Assembly (NCBI GenBank): GCA_003427395.1
Contig: BFEA01000134.1
Location: 2,859,147-2,884,810, forward strand
Direction: 5' to 3'
Length of the DNA: 25,664 nt
From: Chara braunii
Lineage: Eukaryota > Streptophyta > Charophyceae > Charales > Characeae
Shown here: positions 17,110-25,664 of the stretch, piece after piece
Position numbering within the stretch: the stretch's first letter is position 1
Layout: each line of letters starts with the position of its first letter
Made by a program: the position numbers and the translations under genes
Notes under the pieces: generated by a model
Told to the model about the DNA's origin: nothing
The model's database searches: none
The model's input: only the letters and a program-made list of their open reading frames with translations

Positions 17110-17770
17110 AAAAATTACATGCTTCTCTGAATGATCGTGTCACAGTTCCACACATGTCCACTTAAGAAATCACACGTTTCTCTGAATGATCGTGTCATAC
17201 TTCCACATATATCCACTTACGAAATCACACGTTTCTCTGAATGATCGTGTCATACTACTTCCACATATATCCACTTAAGAAATCACACGTTTCTTTGAAT
17301 GATCGTGTCTTTCTTCCACATATATCCACACTTAAGAAATCACACCGTGTCATACTTCCATATAACATTATATCAACTTAAGAAATCGCACGTTTCTCTG
17401 AATGATTGTGTCATACTTCCACATATGTCCACTTAAGAAATCACACCGTGTCATACTTCCGCATAACATTATATCCACTGAAGAAATCACACGTTTCTCT
17501 GAATGATCGTGTTGTACTTCCACATATATCCACTTAAGAAATCACACCTTGTCATACTTCCACATAAGAAATCACACGTTTCTCTGAATGATTGTGTCAT
17601 ACTTCCACATAACATTATATCCACTCAAGAAATCACACGTTTCTCTGGATGATCGTGTCATACTTCCACGTATATCCACTTAAGAAATCACACATTTCTC
17701 TGAATGATCGTGTGATACTTCCACGTATATTCACTGTTCTCTCAATGATCATGTCATGATTCCACGTATA
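17110..17770. repeat. ~58-bp tandem array with two unit types
   Basis: About thirteen units are built on AAGAAATCACACG, TTTCTCTGAATGAT, CGTGTCATACTTCCACATAT and ATCCACTT. CACACG and CGTGTC flank the middle segment as an inverted repeat. At 17341, 17442 and 17543 the middle segment is precisely missing (CACACCGTGTC or CACACCTTGTC). Two of these short units also carry an AACATTATATC insertion, seen once more near 17607. It is a satellite-like minisatellite and not a CRISPR array: there are no unique spacers. Confidence 0.9.
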
Positions 17771-18619
17771 CAGTCTTTTTGTAAGGGATGAGTCTCAAAA
17801 CCATAATCTGTTAATACACGACGTAAATCAGGATGGTTGGAAAAATATACGCCAAATATATAATCCATTTTTGACGGTGATTGCCACAAGGCTGATTTTT
17901 CGCCTTTTGCCCACGTCCACTCAGACTCGCATTTTGTGGGTGGGTCAAAGGGTAAGTGTGAAATTGGGGTGTTTGGCTCATTGAGAGTTATCGTGTTTCA
18001 TTCTTATAATCTGCGCCGTGGACAATGGACCCTCTTTTTTTTTTCTTCTTTTTTTTTGTTTTTTTAAGAAAAAAAAGAGAGTTATCCCTACCTTTCCACC
18101 CCCCAACCACTCTTGTTCCGACACTCTGGTACGTGACACGCGGGGACCACAACATGGTCTTATCTACTTCCTCTCTCTTGGGTAGTTTCGTCCATCTGTC
18201 ACCGAGAAACGATGGAGGTCGGGAGTGCTTTTCCCAGCCCTGTATGGCTGCGGTTTATATGTAAGGGGCGCCGGACCCGTTTTCCGGCATATGACGGAAT
18301 GGTGTCTTCTGCCTGAAAAAAAAAATAAAAAAAATAAAAATGATGGTTCATCGGCCTGAATGTGAACATCCCCCTTAACTTTTGTTTTGGGGCCATGTAC
18401 AAGTACCTTTATTTTCAGAACAGAGTTCCCGATGGACAAAAAGACACGCGCGGGGAAAGCAAACAGCCGCCGAGTTTGGAAAGGCAATGAAAGCACCGCG
18501 GCTGTGACAGAGATCTCGTACTCGACTATCTGTTTTCCGTCTTGGGGCCTGGGACCCTCTATTCTTCTAGCAAGTTTGACCCGAGGGCTAATTCCTCGAG
18601 TAAGTGCGTCGAATTCTTC

Positions 18620-18671
<52 letters not shown>

Positions 18672-19095
18672 CAGGTGTCATAACTACAGAGGCACGGGCA
18701 GTGGTGTCGGACGGGAAAGGGGGAAAAGAAAAGGACCAATGGATCTATATCGCCTGGGTGTGCCCATTATTCCAGTTCGGCACCTGTTTGTTTTGCCTGC
18801 ACCCTGTGTTTTTGCCCATTCGAGTTTGAAACCTGCCACGTCCGCACTTGCTTTTTTTTTTTTTGGACTTGAACACATCCAACGGGGCTCGGTCGAGTGT
18901 GGGCTAAAACCACCCAGTTGGCTTCCTAAAGTGTAAGACCCGTTCTGAGTGCTAGCAGCCGAGCACCCATGCGAAGGGGATAACCTGCTGTAACAGATCC
19001 AATTTTTTTTCAGACATGTTTCTTCGGTTTTTGTTTTCCTTTTTTTTTTTTTTGCAAGGCTTCCCGCTGGGAGCTAGGGGCGCTGGTATGAGCAG
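17771..19095. other. Non-coding spacer with homopolymer runs
   Basis: No gene is recognised. A 47-base poly-A tract lies at 18621-18667, and A- or T-rich runs lie near 18034, 18315, 18850 and 19037. The poly-A tract could mark an old retroposed insertion, but no parent gene is visible upstream. Confidence 0.45.
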
Positions 19096-19143
19096 ACTCC
19101 TCTATCTCCCCCGGGGAGGATCCATCTATTGATGGGGAGCAAC
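19096..19143 (+). repeat. Dispersed structured repeat, copy C (partial)
   Basis: It contains ACTCCTCTATCT, then GGGGAGGATCCATCTATTGATGG and GGAGCAAC. This matches the first hairpin of module 1. It ends at an A-rich run, so the second hairpin is missing. Confidence 0.55.
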
Positions 19144-19338
19144 AAAAAAAAAAAAAAGAAAAAAAAAAGGCTTTTGTTTTCCTAAATATTTTTCAGTTTT
19201 TTTGTCTGAAAAGTGGGGTACATTCTTCTCTCTTTTTTTTTTTTTTTCTTTTTTTTTTTTAAAGAGAAAAGCCCTTTTCCAAGCCCACTATCTCGGTTGC
19301 GGTAAGAGAGCCACTGGGATTGAAGGCTTGTTCCTTGG
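19144..19338. other. A/T-rich low-complexity spacer
   Basis: A-runs at 19144-19167 and T-runs at 19230-19260 dominate. No gene. Confidence 0.6.
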
Positions 19339-19397
19339 GCTGCTCCATCTATTGGTGGGGAGCAGCACCTGCTGGAAACCGGGTCCAGCGTCCCATA
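19339..19397 (+). repeat. Dispersed structured repeat, copy D (best module 1)
   Basis: GCTGCTCC at 19339 pairs with GGAGCAGC across ATCTATTGGTGG. Then GCTGGA pairs with TCCAGC across AACCGGG. The copy ends in GTCCCATA. Both hairpins are perfect in this copy. Flanks are unrelated to the other copies. Confidence 0.8.
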
Positions 19398-20209
19398 AAA
19401 ACATAATTGCAATCTCTGGGGCCGTGGTCTTTAAGGTTCTTCCTTGGAGCTGTGTATTCCCTTAGGGCTGTACTCATTACCCTTCGCTTTCCAGCTCTCC
19501 CCCATTTGTACGACCTAGCCCTGTTCCCTGGGGGTATAGTCTCGCTTTGGTAAACTGAATTCCCATTTCCTTCACTTCGACCGTATCCCTGGGAACTACA
19601 GCCCTTCCCTACATTGTAATTAGCAAATTGAATATAGGTGAAGACTACCTGTGTTGCTTAAAAGAAAAATCGCATGGGGGGAATGCCTCTTACGGCGGGG
19701 AAGGCCGCCTCTAGTGATCTCGATTGTACCAGGATTTTCCCCTTTATTTTGGGCTGGATACCAATAGTCAGAATATGTCGTTCCCTTCCCTCATTTCCCA
19801 GGGCACTGCGGCCCTTCCATGTGTTGAGATTAGAAGCTATGGGGACAGAGCCTTCTGCGTGCCTTCACAAGGCCACCTCCGATGTCGGCTTTCTTCTCTC
19901 AATTTCACCTCACACTACCGACCTACCACCACCCTTAATTATAGTCATACAGGGAAAGGCCCCATAGCAGCCAGAACTGTGGTGACGAGAGAACATGTGG
20001 GGGCTGCTCCTGACCTGCAGGTGGCTGATACAGGCCAGTGGACAGCCAGTAGCATCAGGGACCATGCCAACAGGACCAATCCCTGTGCCTCCCCTCAGGT
20101 CCCCTCCCCTACGAGCATCAACAGACTCTGCTCAATGGCGATCGATCGGGGGAACCAGTGGTCTATCTCTAGGTGGCGGGCACCAAACATGCCCAGAAAC
20201 GTAGATGCG
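19398..20209. other. Non-coding spacer with a loose internal duplication
   Basis: No gene is recognised. CCCTGGGAACTACAGCCCTTCC near 19585 and CCCAGGGCACTGCGGCCCTTCC near 19797 are diverged copies of one segment. The open frames at 19674-20224 have no known domain. Confidence 0.4.
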
Positions 20210-20214
20210 GCCAA

Positions 20215-20240
20215 TGGGGATTGAACCCGCGACTTAGGCT
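20215..20240 (-). other. Isolated tRNA T-arm / pol III B-box-like motif
   Basis: On the minus strand GTCGCGGGTTCAATCCCC matches the T-arm of many tRNAs and the B-box consensus. No acceptor stem or D-arm can be assembled around it. A SINE remnant is possible and a tRNA gene is not supported. Confidence 0.3.
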
Positions 20241-21709
20241 CCCCTTCGGATTGCCATCTTCGAGTTGTTGCAGGTACACTCCACAGGACCTGGTGCCCTA
20301 CATTTAAAAAAAAAAAAACAAACAAACAAAAAAAAAAAAAAAACAGAGTCCTAATGGTGCTCCCCTTGAGGGTTGAGAAATGGGCCTTGGGCAACCATTT
20401 TCCCTGAAGTGACAAGTTTGGGTCAAACCTCGGTCCTCGGGGAATCCAAAGAGGGGAGGTGAGGATGGCCAAAATTTTCAAAATTGTGGGGGAATGTCAG
20501 AAGAAGGCTGCTAAGGGTTAGACCAATGAAGCCCAATCAAACAGAAGGTGGGACTCCGCGATCGGTAGTACCCGGATGCACTTTGGAAGCTCATATGTTG
20601 TGTGGCTATTTTTGGGTACGAGCAGGAGTTCCTCGCGCCTTGATAGCTGAACACCAAATGCCAATACGAGCAGGAGTTCCTCTGTCAACACCATTGACAG
20701 ATAAACTCCGAGTCGGGATTCAGTGGGCGGTATGGTCAAAATAAAGGAGAACGACCTGAAGAGATGACTCACAACAGTCAATCAGCAGCACCGCCTTAGC
20801 GCTCACCCTGCGACAGGATCACGGTGGCTGTAGCACAAAATTTCCGTGGTCACCGAAGTACCGGGGGGTCACCGAAGTACTGGGGAAACGCTGACGACGA
20901 CTGAAGGGCGAGTACCCAGACAAACGCGAAGGTGGGCAGGGCCTGCCGTCGCCCGGAGGTTGTGTCTTTCAAGAGAAGGACAGGAGTTCGGTGGAGGTGA
21001 TGGGGAAGACAGGTGACATGTGGAGATTCCCAAATTCCAGCAGCACCTTTCGGCGTCAAACGGGAGAGTGGACACCGTGAATGAGCCGGGGCAGCAGGGT
21101 GCAGCATGGGAAGGCGAGGGGCCGCGTCCCTAGGAACAAGAAAGTCAAGGGCAGGAATATCGAAGGTGCAACGCTACGGACTAAGAGAACGTCAGAAGGA
21201 AAAGAGTGACACAGTAGCCACACAGAAAGGCAAGAAGAAAAAAAAAAAAAAAACAACAACAACGGGGAGGGGGGGTGAAAGACATAGGGAGAGAAGGAGC
21301 ACGGAAAAGAGAAGGGAAGAGGGAGGTGTGCGATAAGAAAGGAAGTGGCGGCTGCCTAGGAGACAGCGTGGTGGAGCGACGATCGGCCGAGGTGACTTAG
21401 CGGCGGCCGAGCACTGTCAACCTCCTCACGGGGCCCAGCAAGCAGCATAGCATGCGGAGGAGGAGGGTGGAAGTTGGTGAGCTTGCTCCGGATACCTGCC
21501 TTTTCCCTAACCCTCCCCCACCTATCCCCCTCCCTTCTTGGCATGCTTGAATCCCTTCCTGCTGGTGTGCGCAACGATCGAGGAGACGAGTGATCAGCTC
21601 TTTTCTTTATCTGTGTTGTTTCAATTTCTTTTCCTTTCTCTTTTTCCTGTGTGTGTCTGAACGGCTGCTCCCACCCTGGCCTGTTTGACCTGTCTACCTT
21701 ATCTTCCCT

Positions 21710-21755
<46 letters not shown>

Positions 21756-22090
21756 TCCTCCTACCTTACTCCCCCAATCGGCTTTGTTTACAACTTCAAG
21801 TCGGTGCCCCTGGTTGATTGACTCAAGGCCTCCGATCTACACCCCCCGGCCCCCTCTTCTGCTTGATAGTAAGAACGGAATAAAGTAGGAATGGAATAAG
21901 GTAGGAATGGAATAAGGTGTCGACTGCCACAAAGAGGACTGCTATGAGGGGGAATTTTTGATTGAAGGGTAGTACTTGGAAGTCTGATTTTTTGGATTAA
22001 GCGTGATCAATCCGCACAGGAGGGAGAGTAACGGGAGCGCCATAGGCGTGGGGTGGGTGTTAGGATCGGGTCAGGGGGAGGTATAGATCA
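20241..22090. other. Non-coding spacer with short tandem repeats and a poly-C tract
   Basis: No gene is recognised. Contents are an A-rich run at 20306-20343, the 18-mer TACGAGCAGGAGTTCCTC twice (20617-20634 and 20665-20682), GGTCACCGAAGTAC twice near 20850-20880, a 43-base poly-C run at 21711-21753, and three ~15-bp GGAATAA(A/G)GTAGGAAT units at about 21876-21917. Confidence 0.5.
21711..21753. repeat. 43-base poly-C tract
   Basis: An uninterrupted run of cytosines, preceded by TTCCCTT and followed by pyrimidine-rich sequence. Its length is likely uncertain because sequencing handles such runs poorly. Confidence 0.9.
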
Positions 22091-22253
22091 GATATGACGA
22101 GACACAAAGGGAATAGGAGGACAGGCCGCGCACACATCTACTATCAAGGAGCGATGCTCCACTCCACTGGGGAGAGGGAATTCTGAAGCGATGCTCCAGT
22201 CCGAAGGATATGACAAGACACAAAGGGATTAGGGGGACAGACCACACACGCAT
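22091..22253. repeat. ~117-bp tandem duplication
   Basis: ATATGACGAGACACAAAGGG at 22091 recurs as ATATGACAAGACACAAAGGG at 22208, each followed by GGACAG-CC-C-CACACGCAT-like sequence. GCGATGCTCCACTCC near 22151 and GCGATGCTCCAGTCC near 22188 form a second, shorter repeat. Confidence 0.7.
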
Positions 22254-22546
22254 ACTTGGACATGCACGCTGTCAATGTTCGTTTACAAAAGGTTACCTCT
22301 TGTCCCCTTACCACAGAGAGTTTCCCTTTACCATGGAGAAATTCGCTCCAACTGTGCCAGCTGTGTTTCGTTTCTCTGAATTGCGCTCTCAGAAATAGGG
22401 AGAAAAGCTGTTTGTAACCCCCTCTTTTTTTTGTCGAGTCCAGATTGTAGTAGAGGCTGGATGCTCGGCCTCGGGGGGTGCCTATCATTGTACTCAACCA
22501 CTAAGGAGATCAGATGGCTTTTTTTTCTTTTTTTTCTTTTAACAAA
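22254..22546. other. Non-coding spacer
   Basis: No gene or clear repeat is recognised. T-runs lie at about 22423-22432 and 22519-22540. Confidence 0.45.
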
Positions 22547-22706
22547 TGCTCCAATCTATTCGTGGGGAGGAGCACGTGCTGGAAACCGGGTACGGCGTCC
22601 TGTAAGGACATTTACACCTCAACAAGGATCTTTTTTGAGAAAAGTTGAGAGGACCTCCCCCTGCCAGCATTGATTACCTTGGAATCCGGGGGATTAACTG
22701 AGCAGG
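22547..22706 (+). repeat. Dispersed two-module structured repeat, copy E
   Basis: Module 1 is at 22547-22613 (TGCTCC, ATCTATTCGTGG, GGAGGAGCAC, GCTGGAAACCGGGTACGGCG). Module 2 is at 22660-22706 (CCTGCCAGCATTGATTAC to AACTGAGCAGG). The order and orientation are as in copy A. The second hairpin of module 1 is damaged. Confidence 0.7.
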
Positions 22707-22756
22707 GAACGTCCTTTGATGGTAATGAAAATGAAAAGGACTACGTCAGCAAAAAC

Positions 22757-23916
22757 CAGGATGGGTCAAATTTAGAAAAGCACGTAACCCCTAAAACAGA
22801 CAAGTAGAACAATCCTACCTCCATCATCGAAAGGAAGAACCTCAAGCTGATCCAGGTGGAGTTAGTGACCAGTGACTGGTACCCGTTGAGATACTTGGCG
22901 CCAATCGCATCCACCACCAACTTCCTCCATCCAAATCTCATCCATCCCCCCAAACTCCGTCCTCGTAGGGAACTCCAAAGGGCCTCGTCTCAGTAGGGGC
23001 CGAGCACCATCAGCACCCTGAAATTCCTTGCCCCCACAAGAATTCCAGTCACCGTCGTCAAGGGGGTGAACCAGCACTACCCAACACCAATCGCGCCAGA
23101 GTTCTCCCTCATCAGCCAGTACCCATCAGACAGCCTAAGCTACCCAACGCCAATCGCATCTGATAAGCGCTCCCCCTAGTCGGTACCCGTCGAGGAGCTC
23201 TATTCCATCCCCTTTTCTGTCCTTGCAAAGAATCATTTCACGCCCATTGCCCCTTACTTCAAAACAAGTCCCCCCAGACTCCACAATACGCTCCACTTGG
23301 CTATCCCGTGGAGCCCACAAACACAATCACCATCAGAAGGCAAACTTTCGCCCAAAAGGGATAAGGCTAACCAGGATAGGTCAAATTTAGGAAAACATGC
23401 AACCCCTGAAACAGACAAGCAGAAAAAACCTGCCTCCATCATCGAGAGGAAGAACCTTCAGCTGATCTGGGTGGAGTTGGTGACCAGTGGCCGGTACCCG
23501 CCGAGATACTCGGCGCCAATCGCATCCACTAACAACTTCCTCCATCCAAATCTCATCCGTCCTCCCAAACTCCGTCCTCCTAAAGAACTACAGAGGACCT
23601 CATCTCAGCAGGGGCCGAGCACCATCATCACCCTGAAATTCCTTGCCCCCACAAAAATTCCAGTCTCTGTCCTCAAGGAGGTGGACCAACACTACCCAAC
23701 ACCAATCGCGCCAGAGCTCGCCCTCGTCAGCCAGTACCCACCAGATAGCCTAAACTACCCAACGCCAATCGCATCTGATAAGGGTACCCGTCGAGCAACC
23801 CTATTCCATCCCCCTCTCCATCCTTGCGAAGAATCATTTCATGCCCCTTGTCCCTTACTTCGAAACAAGTCCCCCAAAACTCCACAAGATGCTCCGCTTG
23901 GCCATCCGACGGAGCC
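22757..23916 (+). repeat. 615-bp tandem duplication, two copies
   Basis: Copy 1 spans about 22757-23315 and copy 2 about 23372-23916. The offset is exactly 615 bases (205 codons) at 22757/23372, 22901/23516 and 23151/23766. It becomes 601 after a 14-base loss in copy 2 near 23782. Each copy contains the word CCAATCGC three times, the last two of them after CCCAAC(A/G). Copy 2 lies in an open frame from TTG at 23297 to TAA at 23971 with no ATG start. Copy 1 in the same frame has TAG stops where copy 2 has CAG. No domain is recognised. It may be a decayed coding repeat, for example of retroelement origin, or plain non-coding DNA. Confidence 0.85.
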
Positions 23917-25664
23917 CATGTTCAAAACTAAATCACAATCAAGAACCAAACTAGGACTAAAACCAAAATAATTCTAGAATAATTTGAAAATACCATTGAA
24001 AATTTTCTTCAGCAATATTCCGCAAATTCTGAAGGGATTAGGGAATTAACATCGGAAGAGATCAGCAAATCCCAAGTAGACGAGTAAACATTTGAATTTT
24101 GAACAAGTATTTAGACCACAAAATTAAAATCTGACTTTGAACCTCGAAACAGAAAGATCATCCACAAATTAAATTTCGATTTTATAAGTTTAAGATGATT
24201 TATCCGAATTTAGTATATTTATTATTTACTATATCTGATTTTTAATTCTTAAGGTTCTCGCAGATAGATTGAAAATAGACTCGACCAATTAGATAACTAA
24301 ACTATGAAGAAAAAAATACGGTAAGGACCAAAACAACAATTCAAGATCAGAAAACAAAGTTAAAGGATCCAGAATCTTATCGAGATATTGAACAGGGAGT
24401 CAAAGGACGAGATAACACTAGCTTTGAGCTCATGAAAATGGTTGGAAACCCGTCCAAGCCAAGCTTTAAGGATCATTGGGACTATAGTAGGACTTTTAGT
24501 TGTCAAAACACAACTATTTTAGATGGGTAAAAAGAAGAGGAACCTTACCCTAAACAAAACAATGACCTCCCCCTCCCCCCTCCAAACCTCACCTCCTTGT
24601 CCTTCATCGGCTGTTAAGCACCCGACTACCTGTGGTCGACTATACTAATCCACCATCTAAAAAAAAACGGACGATGAAGATAAACAAACTGCCGCTTCAC
24701 CACAATCACAACAGCCTAAACCATGTCGTGAGGCTAACTGCTGAGCCTGCCAGCCGCCCCTCACAGGTAGTCCAAAGAGATGAAGGGGGTATTGTCGTTT
24801 GCAATTGCACCCTCTCGTCACAAACCTACCTCCCGCCCTTACAACCCTGATCCCACCACCACGCCTCCTCTTGGTAAAATTGCTTGTTCCCTTCCACAAC
24901 CCGTACTCCTCTCACGCACCCTCACAATGTTCCTCCTCTTCGACCAAAAGCACAACATCGCAGGATGACGCCTCTCATGTCCGTTCACACAATGCCCAAT
25001 AAACTTCGTCCAACCACTTTCCTCCACCAAACCACCATCCACTCACCTGGCGATGGTAGTCACCCTCTCACGGCCTCCTGCTGCTAGCCACCTGTGAAAC
25101 TTCAGGCACCACAACATCGTCGCCCTCCTGCCGCCAGCCACCCTCCACCGCGCCACCTTAGGAAAAGTTCAGCACGACCACGAGGGTTTCGAAGGCCTGA
25201 GCGGTGGAGCGCTCAGATGGCTTGTGACAACCCTCCTCCATGGGGCATCATTCGTGAACTCTTTTTTTGCTATCCTAATCAGATCGCAAGTCGAGCCCTA
25301 CAACGGTGCAACCCAGACCTGTCTCTAGACTTAGACCTACACCAACCCACGCCTTCTGATGGTCTCAGATGAGTGCAGACTCTACGGGTGTCTACCACCC
25401 CTCTACTACCAATGTGACGACCCACCCGCCCCTGCCTAAGATGAGATCCCTACCCAGAGACCCTTCCCCAGATTCACCCCCCATTCGACCCCCTCAATGG
25501 GAACACAGACAGGTACCAGCCCGGATGAAGCCCAGGCCGCAAGCATTGTAAGATAGCCCGAATGAGGCCACATGCCGGGGGCAGAGCTGAGTTTTTTGTT
25601 TGCCCTCAAGGTTGAATTGAGATTGAGGGGTTTTAAGGATAGATTTTTTGATGATGTTTTAAGG
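23917..25664. other. Non-coding: AT-rich segment followed by C-rich segment
   Basis: About 23970-24540 is strongly AT-rich and 24550-25560 is C/A-rich on the plus strand. Open frames in the latter give Pro/His/Thr-rich peptides without a recognised domain. The sharp change of composition may mark a repeat boundary. No gene is supported. Confidence 0.45.

Noticed and set aside
17110-17770. Repeat array resembling a CRISPR locus
   Set aside because: Units are contiguous and vary throughout, there are no unique spacers or cas genes, and the DNA is eukaryotic.
19674-20224. Two overlapping plus-strand frames of 97 and 166 codons
   Set aside because: No domain, and the frames cross a diverged internal duplication. 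They are probably chance.
20205-20290. Candidate tRNA on the minus strand
   Set aside because: Only the T-arm matches. No acceptor stem, D-arm or anticodon arm can be formed.
23297-23971. 224-codon open frame in the second 615-bp copy
   Set aside because: It begins at TTG, not ATG, the first copy is interrupted by stops, and there is no recognised domain. It is kept only as part of the repeat.

Overview
The window looks like nuclear DNA of a plant-lineage eukaryote. The one clear gene encodes a plant-type gamma-tubulin complex protein 3 (GCP3). There is also a U6 snRNA relic, abundant (GA)n, (CA)n, poly-A and poly-C tracts, several foldback elements and long gene-poor spacers. The mix of a plant-type GCP3 with GC-rich, glycine-padded coding sequence and huge repeat-filled spacers would suit a streptophyte (charophyte) alga such as Chara. 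That assignment is an inference and was not tested. The assembly is draft quality: a 695-base N gap lies inside a GA array, two single Ns separate exact duplicates, and scattered Ns sit in a polyglycine tract.

Layout. 1-2560 is non-coding and holds a 36-bp tandem repeat and a ~320-bp foldback. 2588-2650 is a 5'-truncated U6 snRNA copy. 2835-3479 is a ~640-bp terminal-inverted-repeat element inserted in a host repeat. A matching un-inserted copy of that host repeat lies on the other strand at 14690-14755. 3480-5380 carries a GA microsatellite, a tRNA-like relic and two small hairpin elements. 5680-6139 is the probable promoter and leader of the gene, with ACGT boxes, a TATA-like box and several upstream AUGs, one of which lies in a duplicated copy of the GCP3 start region. 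6140-9592 is GCP3 itself, 1150 codons with no intron. A tandem repeat array begins exactly at its stop codon and continues in diverged forms to about 10960.

From 10960 to the end I see no gene I can defend. The contents are purine-rich minisatellites (11215-11540, 13240-14270), the gapped GA array, a possible zinc-finger relic, a 166-bp foldback, a near-perfect 76-bp hairpin, a ~58-bp tandem array with recurring internal deletions, a dispersed two-hairpin repeat family with five members, and a two-copy 615-bp tandem duplication whose period is a multiple of three.

There is no operon-like organisation. GCP3 is a stand-alone housekeeping gene for microtubule nucleation, embedded in repeats. 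The most interesting signals are the duplicated start region with upstream ORFs, the repeat array grown from the GCP3 stop codon, the filled/empty transposon site pair, and the structured dispersed repeat.
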